A DNA stretch of 64,000 nt from Bacillota bacterium (lineage in GTDB: Bacteria; Bacillota; Clostridia; Tissierellales; Peptoniphilaceae), in NCBI GenBank assembly GCA_028724185.1, contig JAQYDN010000010.1, positions 1-64,000 of the forward strand. The letters run 5' to 3'. This document shows, piece after piece, positions 6,954 through 16,071 of this stretch. Made by a program: the position numbers and the translations under genes. The notes below the pieces were generated by a model. The model was not told the DNA's origin and made no database searches. It saw only the letters and a list, made by a program, of their open reading frames with translations. Numbering within the stretch: the first letter of the stretch is position 1; each line of letters opens with the position of its first letter.

Positions 6954-8402
6954 ATGGCTTTATTTATTATCGGCCTGGTCATCCTCGGAGTAGGCGGCTT
7001 TTTCTACGGGAAATTCGTAGAGAAGGTGTTCGGACCCGACGATCGCGACACACCCGCGACGCGTCTCGCCGACGGAGTCGACTATGTCGAGATGCCCAAG
7101 CGCAAAAATACGCTAATCGAATTATTGAATATCGCGGGAACCGGCCCCATACTGGGACCGATTCAGGGGATTTTATTCGGTCCCATCGCATTTTTGACCA
7201 TTCCCATTGTGTGCGTCATCGCCGGGGCGACCCACGATTATTTCGTCGGTATGATTTCGATGCGAAACAACGGGCACCAAGTGCCGCGCTTGATCGATCG
7301 CTACATGGGTAAAAAGGTCAACCGCGTCTACATCGTCATCGTCTGTATCCTGATGTTATTGACGGGCGTCGTCTTTATCTATACGCCCGGCGACTTGATC
7401 GTCAACGACTTGTTGGGCATGGACGTCAACGGTTCGGCGATCTGGATTACCTACGCCTGTATCTTGTTGTACTACATCGTCGCGACGCTATTTCCGATCG
7501 ACAAGATCATCGGAAAAATTTACCCGATTTTCGGCGCCATCCTGATTCTTTCGGCGATCGGCATCTTTATCGGCGTCCTCACCAGCGGCGGTGCGGACAT
7601 GCACAACATCACGGAAGGGGTCCTGATTTCGAAACACCCCATGGGCCAACGGTTTATCCCGATCTTCTTTATCACCGTTGCCTGCGGGATCCTGTCGGGC
7701 TTCCACGGATCTCAAGCGACGTTGATTTCGAGGACAACGAAGTCCGAATTCGAAGGCCGCGGCATCTTCTACAACTCGATGATCATCGAAGGCTTTATCG
7801 CCATGGTATGGGCGGCCGGTGCGATGATCGTCTTTAACCGCGGCGCGGCGCTCGATACGAACGCGACGCTTATGGTCGGAAATATTTCCCGGACGTTTAT
7901 GGGCAAAATCGGCGGCCTCTTTGCCGTCGCGGGCGTCATCGTCCTTCCGATCACCTCGGGGGATACGGCCTTCCGCTCGTTGCGCTTGATGGTCGCGGAA
8001 CAAATCAACTTCGACCAATCGACGGCGAAAAACCGCCTGTTGCTCGCGCTCATTTTGTTCATCCCGGCCGTGCTTATTCTCTTCTTCGCGAAGACGAACG
8101 CCGCCGGATTCCAAATCCTCTGGAGATACTTCGGCTTTACGAACCAATTGGTCGCCGTATTCGCCTTGGCATTGATCTCCGTGTATTTGAGAATTCACGG
8201 GAAGAACTATTTGTTGACGTTGATTCCCGGCATGTTCTACGCGTTTATCGTCTCGAGTTATATCGCAAGCGCCGATATCGGCCTGCATCTCCCGATGACG
8301 GCGGCGTATGTTATCGGAGTCGTCGTCGCGATCCTGTTTGCGATCGGCGTGACGAATGTCGCGAAGAAGCGAGGACCCGACCTCATGAAAACGGAACAGT
8401 AG
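6954..8402 (+). CDS. cstA: CstA-type carbon starvation / pyruvate transporter
   Basis: A 482-residue polytopic membrane protein of the CstA family (peptide or pyruvate uptake in enterobacteria). It is almost entirely hydrophobic helices, with the family stretches LLNIAGTGPILGPIQG, the conserved histidine in GATHDYFVG, and FHGSQATLISRT. Shorter than E. coli CstA (about 700 residues), matching the compact form common in Bacillota. An upstream TTG (6918) keeps the frame open, but ATG 6954 follows TAGGAGG and is preferred. Monocistronic, with promoter and terminator both visible. Confidence 0.93.
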   Translation: MALFIIGLVILGVGGFFYGKFVEKVFGPDDRDTPATRLADGVDYVEMPKRKNTLIELLNIAGTGPILGPIQGILFGPIAFLTIPIVCVIAGATHDYFVGMISMRNNGHQVPRLIDRYMGKKVNRVYIVIVCILMLLTGVVFIYTPGDLIVNDLLGMDVNGSAIWITYACILLYYIVATLFPIDKIIGKIYPIFGAILILSAIGIFIGVLTSGGADMHNITEGVLISKHPMGQRFIPIFFITVACGILSGFHGSQATLISRTTKSEFEGRGIFYNSMIIEGFIAMVWAAGAMIVFNRGAALDTNATLMVGNISRTFMGKIGGLFAVAGVIVLPITSGDTAFRSLRLMVAEQINFDQSTAKNRLLLALILFIPAVLILFFAKTNAAGFQILWRYFGFTNQLVAVFALALISVYLRIHGKNYLLTLIPGMFYAFIVSSYIASADIGLHLPMTAAYVIGVVVAILFAIGVTNVAKKRGPDLMKTEQ

Positions 8403-8407
8403 ATCAC

Positions 8408-8437
8408 AAAAAAAGCACCCGCGAGGTGCTTTTTTTA
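8408..8437 (+). terminator. Terminator of cstA
   Basis: AGCACC / GGTGCT stem flanked by A7 and T7 runs, directly after the stop codon. Confidence 0.9.
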
Positions 8438-8615
8438 ATGCGCGAATAAAAAGATGCATGCACGCCAAAAGAAGTTTTTCATCTTGCAGTTTTTCATTAA
8501 AAATTATAATATAAATGGAGAAGCCCGATGTAAACGTTCTCTGACGACGGGGTTCAGGAATCCGGTGCGGGAACGAATGGTTTAGGGATACATAGCAATC
8601 ACCCGGGAGGTAATC

Positions 8616-9623
8616 ATGAAGTGTTTTTATTGTGGAGAGGATAACGAGGAGGGAGCGAGATTTTGTAAATCATGCGGAAAACCTTTATCCGACTCGGAAC
8701 GCGACATCACCGCGCCGATGGCGCCCGTCGACAGCGACGCGGAGATCGAGCGGATGAATCGCGGCGGCGAGGCGTATGCGGTCGAGGAAGACGACAAGCG
8801 TTCCAAAAAGAAGATCGCCATTGTCATCATCGTCGCCGTCGTCGTCATCATCTTTGCGGTCTTCGCCTTTCAAGGAGCGCAGAGGGCGCGGATCAGAAAG
8901 TCCGCCGTGGCGGCCTTGGCGAATGAAGATTATGACAAGGCGTATGAAGAGTACAAGAAGCTTTACGAAATGACCGAAAACGAAAGCTATCGGGAAGAGG
9001 CGAACGAAGCGAAAAAACTCGCCAAGGACAAGGAGTCGTTGGAAGAGGCGAACGACGCATTAAACGACCAGGCGCTCGTGGAGGCTTTTCGCCGCTACGC
9101 GACCGTCAAGGGACACGACAACGACTTGTCGAGCGAGGCTGATGAGGGCATCGCGCGCGTCGTAACCGCTGCAGAAAGCAAGGTGCGGGCGTATAACGAG
9201 TCGCAGGAATTTCAAAAAGCGTCGGAACTCATGTCGGAATTGCTTGCAGTCGATCCCGAAAACGGGCGGCTTCTCGCTCTGAAGGAGGAGACGGTTCAAG
9301 ATAAGGACAAGGCGGATCAGGTCGAAAGCGCGAAAAAAGTAGGCGCGGCCAAGCGGGAGCAGAAGGCGTCGGAAGAACAGGCGCAAGCGGCGAACAAAGC
9401 AAAGCGTGCCTCCGAGGGAAGTCGCATTCTCTATACCGTGCAACACGTCACGACGCCCTCCGCAAACGTCCGCTCGGGTCCCGGAAAGTCCTACCCCGTC
9501 ATCTACGAGCTCGAATACGGCGCCGAAGTCTACGTCATCGATACGCAGTCGGATTCGGTGAGGACGTGGTGCAATATCGGCGACGGTTGGATCTCTTACA
9601 GGACACTCAACGGCGAGCTGTAA
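8616..9623 (+). CDS. Zinc-ribbon, single-pass membrane, SH3-domain protein
   Basis: A 335-residue protein of unknown function. Order of parts: zinc ribbon at residues 3-20 (CFYC...CKSC, two CxxC pairs), an acidic linker, one transmembrane helix at about 67-86 (IAIVIIVAVVVIIFAVFAF) after SKKK, a long charged helical region to about 265, and a C-terminal bacterial SH3 domain (SANVRSGPGKSYPVIYELEYG). The topology suggests a cytosolic zinc ribbon and an SH3 domain outside that could touch cell wall. CCGGGAGG precedes the ATG. It stands alone. Confidence 0.8.
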   Translation: MKCFYCGEDNEEGARFCKSCGKPLSDSERDITAPMAPVDSDAEIERMNRGGEAYAVEEDDKRSKKKIAIVIIVAVVVIIFAVFAFQGAQRARIRKSAVAALANEDYDKAYEEYKKLYEMTENESYREEANEAKKLAKDKESLEEANDALNDQALVEAFRRYATVKGHDNDLSSEADEGIARVVTAAESKVRAYNESQEFQKASELMSELLAVDPENGRLLALKEETVQDKDKADQVESAKKVGAAKREQKASEEQAQAANKAKRASEGSRILYTVQHVTTPSANVRSGPGKSYPVIYELEYGAEVYVIDTQSDSVRTWCNIGDGWISYRTLNGEL

Positions 9624-9642
9624 TGAAAGCCGGACATAAGAA

Positions 9643-9667
9643 AAACGCCCCGAGGGGCGTTTTTTTG
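9643..9667. terminator. Bidirectional terminator
   Basis: ACGCCCC / GGGGCGT stem with A5 before and T7 after; it sits between two convergent genes and can serve both. Confidence 0.9.
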
Positions 9668-9679
9668 TGCGCGAAAGGA

Positions 9680-10756
9680 TTAATTTGTGAGGGTCTTTCC
9701 GTAAGCGTCGGCCTTTAAGATGGCTTCTTTTAGGCGTCTGATGGAAATGACCTGGGAGGAGCGTTGGTACTCGATGGTTTCGGGGACGAATTGCATCATG
9801 GTGTCGAGGTCTTTTTCCTCGAGGCCGATGGCATCCAAGGTCGTCGGCAGTCCGAGCGAGCGATTGAAGCGCGCGATCTTGTCGAGTTCCTCGTCGTCTC
9901 CCGCGTAGGCGTGGAGTACCATGACGCCGAAGGCGACGACTTCGCCGTGAAGGTAGTCGCCTTCGCGCTTGATGACACAGGAACTGTCGAAGAAGACGTG
10001 GGCGAGGGAGGAATTATAGTAGTAGTCATCCTGATTGGTGAGGTTGGAGACGTATCCGGTCGAGACGAGGATGGTGAGCGCGACCTCTTCGACAGCGCGG
10101 CTGACCCGGTTGTTTTTAACGTCTTCAAGTCCCGCCTCGCCGTAGGTCAACAGCGGTTCTTCACAGGTCTTTGCGATGCCTACGCCGAGACGCGCCATGT
10201 GATCCAAGTCGTCTCCTTTCGAGGCGAAGAGGACTTCGGGTTGTTTGCTGATTCCGTCGCCGATCCCCGCCCAGAAGTAGATGTCGGGCGCCTCGGCGAT
10301 GATGGAGAGGTCGATAAAGATGTCCGAGGGCGACTTCGGAAAGGCGTAGCGCAGGACGCCGCCGTCCTCGCGGTAGACCACGGCGATCGCGGTCATCGCC
10401 GCGCAATTCGAGCAGATGGTGGGGAAGGAGAAGGCGGGTTTGTCGATTTCGAGGGAGGTTACTTTCGTCGTATCGAGTGCCTTGCCTCCGCCGATGCCGA
10501 AGAGGACATCGGCGTCCAAGACAGCGGGTTCTTCGGTGAGTCGCCGGATGTTTTTCTCGGTGCATTCCGTGCCGTAGATAAATTCGCCGGTGATCTCGAT
10601 ATCGGTATCGCGAAGGGCGTCTTTGATCTTGGGTGCCGCGGCGGCGAGCGCGCGCTTTCCGCCGATTAAGACGACCTTTTTATACCCCTTGTCTTTGAGG
10701 ACGTCGGCGAGATCGGGGTAGCCGTCGTCGGATACGTAGTAATTAGGCATGTACAT
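9680..10756 (-). CDS. Iron-containing alcohol dehydrogenase family protein (GldA/HcxA-like)
   Basis: A 358-residue NAD(P)-dependent dehydrogenase of the GldA-like branch. The nucleotide-binding signature GIGGGKALDTTK and the later metal-site histidine stretch YLHGEVVAFGVMV are visible. The FPTICSNCAAMTAIAVVY loop differs from true glycerol dehydrogenases, so glycerol is not assured; HcxA-type 2-oxoacid reduction is an alternative. The frame is open to 10834, but ATG 10756 has a strong AAGGAGG site and matches the family N-terminus. Confidence 0.85.
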   Translation of the reverse strand: MYMPNYYVSDDGYPDLADVLKDKGYKKVVLIGGKRALAAAAPKIKDALRDTDIEITGEFIYGTECTEKNIRRLTEEPAVLDADVLFGIGGGKALDTTKVTSLEIDKPAFSFPTICSNCAAMTAIAVVYREDGGVLRYAFPKSPSDIFIDLSIIAEAPDIYFWAGIGDGISKQPEVLFASKGDDLDHMARLGVGIAKTCEEPLLTYGEAGLEDVKNNRVSRAVEEVALTILVSTGYVSNLTNQDDYYYNSSLAHVFFDSSCVIKREGDYLHGEVVAFGVMVLHAYAGDDEELDKIARFNRSLGLPTTLDAIGLEEKDLDTMMQFVPETIEYQRSSQVISIRRLKEAILKADAYGKTLTN

Positions 10757-10834
10757 AATAGAACCTCCTTGTTTTCGTCTTGATAAGAACTTGATAGCTA
10801 CTATACTAAAAGACGCTTTCCGTTTCAAGCGCAT

Positions 10835-10862
10835 CCAAAAAGCAGAGCTCAGCTCTGCTTTT
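10835..10862 (-). terminator. Terminator overlapping the oatA-like stop codon
   Basis: AAAAGCAGAGCT / AGCTCTGCTTTT hairpin; on the minus strand it is followed by a T run. Its first arm is the last codons of the acyltransferase gene. Confidence 0.8.
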
Positions 10863-12669
10863 CGGATCGGGACGCTTTGGCTGCCTTGTGCGGCGCCTTT
10901 TCGATCTTATCTGTTTTCGATTTTGTCTTTTTCTCCTTCGGGAGGACGTGTTTTGCGACGGTTTGGGCGAACAGATCGATGCCGAGGTCCTTGGGGTGGG
11001 TGTGGTCGGCGATAAAGAGTTCTTCGTGCTGTTTGGCGATGCCGTACCAGTCGATGAGATGGACGTGGGGCGATGCCGCCGCGGCGTCTTTAAATTTTTC
11101 GTTGACGCTGTCTTCCCACGGATCGGGGATCGAGGTGTTCATCAAATAGACCTCGTGGCCGTCACACATGGCGAGGAGTTCGTCCAAGACTTTGGAGTTG
11201 AAGTCGGAGTTGGTACCCAATTGGAACACGATGGGCGCCTCGGCGGGGAGGGCCGTGAGGTCATAGGAGGAGAGGATCTCCTTGGCGTGAACCATCTGGC
11301 GATTTTTCTTGCCGTTTACGATAAATTTCGGCAGGAGTTCCTGGACGTTCGGGGCGGTCATCTCGGTAATGCTGTCGCCGATCATGATGCCGTCGAGGTC
11401 TTTAAGCCGCTCGAGGTCCTTCGTGGACAGGGCGAGTTCGGGCCACTCCTCGTTGACTGCGCGGACGCCTTCGGGAAGTTCTCCCGCTACGCCTTCTTCG
11501 AGGGTTTCTTCTGCCGCGTCTTCTCCCGGGAGGGTGTCTTCGCTTTGTGCGGTATCCTCCGGAAGGGCGTCACCCGCCTCGGGTTCGATGGCGATCAGGC
11601 CGATGATCCCGACGGCGAGAAGGCAGACGGTCGCTGCGCGCGTCAACACGTCTTTCGCGTCGTAGCGGAAGAGGCGGTAGGTCGCCTCCGCGAACAGAAG
11701 GAGCACGGGAAGCTGCAGGAGCACGACGGTGTGGTAGGAGAGCGTCGAGTGCGAGAAGATCTGTTGAAAGACGAGCATGACCGGATATTGCCAGAGGTAG
11801 AGTTCGTAGCTTCTCAGGCCGAAGTAGCGGAGGACGGGGTTGTCGAGCGCCCTGGCCGCCGCGTTGTCGTCTTTTGCGGTAAATGCGAGCAAAAGGCAGG
11901 TGAGAATCGTAAAGAGCAGCATGCCGCCGTAGTAGAGGAAGGCGCCTTCTCGGAAGACGACGAAGGCGACGAGGACGACGGCCAAGAGTGCGACGACGTG
12001 GAGGGACTTATCGGTTTGCGGCTTGTTAAGGCTCCCTTGATAGCTCGCCATGCCGAACAGGGCGCCGATCGCAAACGAGAAAAAGCGCGTGTCCGTCCCG
12101 TAGTAGATGCGCGTCGTATCGTCTGCAAACGGCGTCATCGCCGGCATCAGGACGAGCGAAATCGCGCCTAAGACGGCGAGAGAGACAGCGAATTTGACCG
12201 GTTCGTCGCCGAAGAGTTTTCGCAAAATCGCCCAAATGAGGTAGAACTGTAACTGGGCGGAGAGGGCCCAAAAATGCGTAAAGGGCAGGAATTTTCCGTG
12301 CAGGTCGAAGTAGGAAAATCCGCGCAGGATCTGTTGCCAGTTGTTGACGCCGAAGATCGCGGCGACGCCCGATGCGAGGACGTCTCGAAAGTCCGGAGAA
12401 AAGAAAATGGCCGAGATCAAGACGGTGAGGGTGACCGTCAACAAAAGCGGCGGCGTCAATTTCTTGTATTGTTTGGCGAACTTATGTAGAGGCTCTCGAT
12501 TGCCGCGGGAGAGGTGCTGGTACATCAGCAAATAGCCCGAAAGGCAGAAAAAGATGACGACGCCCAGGTAGCCGCCTTTGATGATGTGCGGGTAGAGGTG
12601 GTAGAGAATGACTCCCCACAAGGCGATGGCGCGGATACCGGTAAATCCGCGAATTTCATTTTTTGTCAT
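10849..12669 (-). CDS. Membrane O-acyltransferase with SGNH domain (OatA-like)
   Basis: A 606-residue two-part protein. The N-terminal ~370 residues are an acyltransferase-3 domain of about ten transmembrane helices beginning NEIRGFTGIRAIALWGVILYH (active histidine in LYHLYPH). An acidic linker follows, then an extracellular SGNH-hydrolase domain with the serine in MIGDSITEM, the asparagine block LGTNSDF and the DHTHP catalytic end. This is the architecture of peptidoglycan O-acetyltransferase OatA, which moves acetyl groups across the membrane to MurNAc and gives lysozyme resistance. ATG 12669 follows TTGGAG; the extra upstream codons are the ribosome site itself. Confidence 0.9.
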   Translation of the reverse strand: MTKNEIRGFTGIRAIALWGVILYHLYPHIIKGGYLGVVIFFCLSGYLLMYQHLSRGNREPLHKFAKQYKKLTPPLLLTVTLTVLISAIFFSPDFRDVLASGVAAIFGVNNWQQILRGFSYFDLHGKFLPFTHFWALSAQLQFYLIWAILRKLFGDEPVKFAVSLAVLGAISLVLMPAMTPFADDTTRIYYGTDTRFFSFAIGALFGMASYQGSLNKPQTDKSLHVVALLAVVLVAFVVFREGAFLYYGGMLLFTILTCLLLAFTAKDDNAAARALDNPVLRYFGLRSYELYLWQYPVMLVFQQIFSHSTLSYHTVVLLQLPVLLLFAEATYRLFRYDAKDVLTRAATVCLLAVGIIGLIAIEPEAGDALPEDTAQSEDTLPGEDAAEETLEEGVAGELPEGVRAVNEEWPELALSTKDLERLKDLDGIMIGDSITEMTAPNVQELLPKFIVNGKKNRQMVHAKEILSSYDLTALPAEAPIVFQLGTNSDFNSKVLDELLAMCDGHEVYLMNTSIPDPWEDSVNEKFKDAAAASPHVHLIDWYGIAKQHEELFIADHTHPKDLGIDLFAQTVAKHVLPKEKKTKSKTDKIEKAPHKAAKASRSEKQS

Positions 12670-12766
12670 GATAGTCAACTCCAATAAAAAGAATGGTCGA
12701 AACCGACCATTCCAAGTATAACATATTCTTAATAAAAGTACGTCCTAATTGATAATTCGATTACAA

Positions 12767-13951
12767 TTAGTTGCCCGCGAGTCGATCTCTCTTCTTGATG
12801 TTTTTATATCCGAGGATCCACAGCGGCAAGATGATGAGCAGCCAGTTGAAAATGCCTAAATATTTGTAAGCGTTTTGGACGATCCACATGAGGCCCAAGG
12901 TCGAAACGAGGTAGCAGATGATCAAGGAAACGACGGCGATGATGGCCTTTTTCTTGATCGGGTTCGATTCGTTTTTCATGACATGCGGTTCGACGCGGGT
13001 GACGATGCCGAAGATAAATCCGACGGCGGTCGTGATCAGGGCGAGGAACAGCAAGACCGGATAGAGAACGCTCAAAAAGGAGATATCCAACTTTTGTACG
13101 ACGGCGATGGTCGGGAGTGCTCGGGTCGCTTCGTCCAAGTAGATATCCGGCATTTGCGAGAAAATTAAGAGGCAGATTCCGACGAGCATCAGGATGTTCA
13201 TGATGCAGCCGATAATCATCGCGCCCTTGGATTCTTCTTTAAAACGCCCGCCCTTAAAGGATGCGGTAATGCCGCCGATGGCGCTGATTTGGAATCCCGC
13301 ATAGGTCAGAGCCCAGAGCAGGGAGTTTCCGAAGCTGCCGGGGACGGTCTTATCCGACGCGGAGATGCCCCATTTGGTCGCCTCGGGGTTGACGTAGCGC
13401 TCGGAGAACAGGCGCGCGATGTCCGGACCGAACTTGACGAGACCTGCGATGATGACGATAGAAATAATGACTAAGATGACGCCGGTCATGATGGTCGCGT
13501 TTTTTCGAACGAGCTCTTCACCGAAGATGACGAGCAGGGTCACGACGACGAGCATAAACAGGGAGCCGACGATGACGGGTAGGCCTAAGTACTGATTGAC
13601 GAGCAGACCGCCTGTGGCGATCGTCGCCGCCGATGCCGCGATGGTCGTAATGACGACGCTCACATCCATCGCCGGCGTAAGGACTTTCGAGTACTTTCCG
13701 TAAGCTTCCTTCGACCAGGCGTCGTAACCCCATTTGTCGGTTTGGCGCGCCGTTTCCAGCCCGACATAATATGTGATGGCGATCAAAATGAAGGTGAGGA
13801 TCGGCATCAGTGTGCCGAACCAGCCGTGGTTGGCGAAGAATTGCAGTTCTTGCGTACCGGAAGCGAAGCCCGCTCCGCAGTGGGTGGAGAACCATACGGT
13901 CGCGACGCCGACGCTGATAGAAGTGATGTATTTGTTTTTATCGTTTTTCAC
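12767..13951 (-). CDS. YkvI-like membrane transporter
   Basis: A 394-residue protein with about ten to eleven hydrophobic helices. The first helix carries CGAGFASGTQELQFF, the hallmark of the uncharacterised YkvI family, distantly related to LeuT-fold amino-acid transporters. Substrate unknown. The start is GTG 13951, which follows TTGGAGG; the frame runs upstream without a further ribosome site. It is transcribed alone between the OatA-like gene and rubrerythrin. Confidence 0.85.
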   Translation of the reverse strand: MKNDKNKYITSISVGVATVWFSTHCGAGFASGTQELQFFANHGWFGTLMPILTFILIAITYYVGLETARQTDKWGYDAWSKEAYGKYSKVLTPAMDVSVVITTIAASAATIATGGLLVNQYLGLPVIVGSLFMLVVVTLLVIFGEELVRKNATIMTGVILVIISIVIIAGLVKFGPDIARLFSERYVNPEATKWGISASDKTVPGSFGNSLLWALTYAGFQISAIGGITASFKGGRFKEESKGAMIIGCIMNILMLVGICLLIFSQMPDIYLDEATRALPTIAVVQKLDISFLSVLYPVLLFLALITTAVGFIFGIVTRVEPHVMKNESNPIKKKAIIAVVSLIICYLVSTLGLMWIVQNAYKYLGIFNWLLIILPLWILGYKNIKKRDRLAGN

Positions 13952-14119
13952 GATAATCCTCCAATCTAGGGACGATACTTTTATAGATAAAATTTTATCA
14001 TAACGAAGGAACCGAGGAAAGGGTTTTAAAAAATAAATTAAAGTATTTTTATGAAAAAGCGATAAAGACGTGAACGATTTTACGAAGCGCTTCATACGCA
14101 AGCGATTTGAAAAGGGCAA

Positions 14120-14150
14120 GAAAAAAAGGCGAGAGACCTCTCGCCTTTTG
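14120..14150 (-). terminator. Terminator of the rubrerythrin gene
   Basis: Stem AAGGCGAGAG / CTCTCGCCTT; on the minus strand it is followed by seven T residues. Confidence 0.9.
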
Positions 14151-14166
14151 AGTAGAAGAAAAGTGT

Positions 14167-14751
14167 TTAGTATGTTTCCTTAAAGAGTTCGAACCATTTT
14201 TGCGGGTGTTTGCACGCGGGGCAAAGTTCGGGAGCTTCCTTGCCTTCGTGGATGTAGCCGCAGTTGTTGCATTTCCAGAGGACGACTTCGTCGCGCTCAA
14301 AGAGCTTTCCTTCTTCGACGTTTTTGAGGAGTTTTAAGTAACGGTCTCTGTGTTTTTCCTCGACTTCCGCGATTTCGATCCAGTTATCGGCGATTTCGTC
14401 GAAGCCCTCTTCCTTTGCGATCTTTGCAAACGTCGGGTACATATCGGTCGCTTCGTCGTTTTCGCCTGCGGCTGCGGCCTTCAAGTTCGACGCGGTGTCG
14501 GCGAGTTCGACGGGGAAGTCCCACTTCACTTCGAGCGCTTCGTCGTTCAAGTCGTTGATGAGGAATTTGTAGAAACGTTTGGCGTGTTCGCGTTCGTTTC
14601 TCGCGGTTTCTTCGAAAATGTTTTTGATTTGAACCGACGCGTCCTTGTCCGCCTGTTTGGCATACATCGTGTAGCGCATGTTCGCTTGGCTCTCACCGGC
14701 AAATGAAATCAACAGATTGTTTGCGGTTTTCGTTCCTTTTAGTGATGGCAT
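14167..14751 (-). CDS. rbr: Rubrerythrin
   Basis: A 194-residue non-haem iron protein. A ferritin-like four-helix domain supplies the diiron site (E of SFAGESQAN, the EREH and EVEEKHRDRY stretches). A C-terminal rubredoxin-like domain has two CxxC-type pairs (CNNCGY and CPACKHP). It reduces hydrogen peroxide with electrons from rubredoxin or an NADH:rubredoxin reductase and is a typical oxygen-defence protein of strict anaerobes. AGGAGG precedes the ATG. A palindrome at 14776 may be its operator. Confidence 0.97.
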   Translation of the reverse strand: MPSLKGTKTANNLLISFAGESQANMRYTMYAKQADKDASVQIKNIFEETARNEREHAKRFYKFLINDLNDEALEVKWDFPVELADTASNLKAAAAGENDEATDMYPTFAKIAKEEGFDEIADNWIEIAEVEEKHRDRYLKLLKNVEEGKLFERDEVVLWKCNNCGYIHEGKEAPELCPACKHPQKWFELFKETY

Positions 14752-14775
14752 AATGACCTCCTAATTCCATATCTA

Positions 14776-14795
14776 TATTTACAATTAAGTAAATA
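14776..14795. promoter_or_regulatory. Palindromic operator candidate upstream of rubrerythrin
   Basis: TATTTAC-N6-GTAAATA, perfect 7-bp arms, 24 bp before the rbr start codon and probably overlapping its promoter. The size suits a dimeric repressor; it is not a close match to the PerR consensus I know. Confidence 0.5.
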
Positions 14796-14839
14796 CCGAA
14801 ACGGGGGCACTCTTAAACATGTTAATTAAAGAATGACGT

Positions 14840-14862
14840 GTTATACTGAATGAAAGTATAAC
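14840..14862. promoter_or_regulatory. Palindromic operator candidate upstream of the class V aminotransferase
   Basis: GTTATACT (14840-14847) and AGTATAAC (14855-14862), perfect 8-bp arms with a 7-bp spacer. The left arm contains a -10-like TATACT (14842-14847) read rightward. It lies 38 bp before the gene at 14901. Confidence 0.45.
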
Positions 14863-14900
14863 GTTATCATTAGGGTAACTATGATTAAAGGAGGCTATCT

Positions 14901-16025
14901 ATGAGAATACTGTGTGCGGGTCCGACGACGCTTACGCCGGAGGTGGAAGGTGCGATGCAGGGAATCGTCACCAATCCCGACCTCGATCCGGAGTATGAGG
15001 TCTTTCACAGACGGGTCGAAAAAAAGTTGTCGCGCGTCGTGGGGACCGAGCGGCCGACTGTCATCATGCTGGGCGAGGGGATGCTCGCGCTCGAGGCATC
15101 GGTCTGTTCGCTGATGGAAAAGGGCGAGCGCGTCCTCGTGATGACCAACGGCGTCTTCGGCGCGGGTTTTGCCGATTACGTCAAGTTTTTCGGCGGCGAG
15201 GCGGTTATTTACGACAAGGACCATCGCCACGGCTTCGACGTCGACGAGCTTCGGGATTTCTTGGAGGAGGACTCGGACTTCGCCATCGCGACGATGGTCC
15301 ACTGCGAGACGCCGTCGGGTCTTACCAACGACATGCGCGCCATCTGCCGTCTATTGAAGGACTACGGTATTTTATCGATCGTCGATTGCGTCTCCTCCTT
15401 CGGCGGCGAGGCGATCGACTTTGATAAGGACGGCGTCGACATGATGCTTTCGGCGTCACAGAAGTGTCTCTCCGCGCCGACCGGTCTGTCGATGATCACG
15501 ATTTCCGAGGCGGCGGAGAATAAGATGAGACGCCGCGCGGAACCGATCCCGAGTTATTACATGAATGTTTTAAATTATATGTCTTCTCAAGAGGACTTCG
15601 CCTTTCCCTACACGATGAGCGAACACTTAACCTACGCGCTCGACAAGGCGCTCGATCGCTGGAAGGAGCGGGATGCCGTTCGTTTGCACCGCGTGTACGG
15701 CGAGCTTACGCGGAAATTGTTTATAGAGGAAGGATTTGAGCTGTATCCGAAGGACTCGTATTCGGACACCGTAACCGCCGTCGTCGTTCCCGAGGGGATG
15801 ACCGCGACGGATCTCTTGAAGCGCTGCCGCGAAAAGGGCGTCTTTATTTCCAAGGGCGTCGGCCCCCTGCACGACCGTATTTTCCGCATCGGCCACATGG
15901 GCGCCAACATCACCGAGGAAAATTTCCGCGCGCTCTTTCACGTGTTGGACGAGGTGTTCGGCGAGCTGGGACGGACGACACATTTTTCCGAGCGATTTGA
16001 ACAGAGCGGACGAATCGACTCGTGA
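14901..16025 (+). CDS. Class V aminotransferase (alanine-glyoxylate / serine-pyruvate type)
   Basis: A 374-residue PLP enzyme of fold type I. It begins with CAGPTTLTPEV, the usual start of alanine-glyoxylate and 2-aminoethylphosphonate aminotransferases; the aspartate that contacts PLP is in SIVDCVSSFGGE and the Schiff-base lysine in SASQKCLSAPTG. No phosphonate genes are nearby, so serine/alanine-glyoxylate exchange is more likely. AAAGGAGG precedes the ATG. The tail after residue 355 is polar and unusual. Monocistronic, upstream of the tmk operon. Confidence 0.85.
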   Translation: MRILCAGPTTLTPEVEGAMQGIVTNPDLDPEYEVFHRRVEKKLSRVVGTERPTVIMLGEGMLALEASVCSLMEKGERVLVMTNGVFGAGFADYVKFFGGEAVIYDKDHRHGFDVDELRDFLEEDSDFAIATMVHCETPSGLTNDMRAICRLLKDYGILSIVDCVSSFGGEAIDFDKDGVDMMLSASQKCLSAPTGLSMITISEAAENKMRRRAEPIPSYYMNVLNYMSSQEDFAFPYTMSEHLTYALDKALDRWKERDAVRLHRVYGELTRKLFIEEGFELYPKDSYSDTVTAVVVPEGMTATDLLKRCREKGVFISKGVGPLHDRIFRIGHMGANITEENFRALFHVLDEVFGELGRTTHFSERFEQSGRIDS

Positions 16026-16071
16026 AGGCGCGGGCCAAGCTATGATATACTAGAGACAAAGGAGGTGTATC

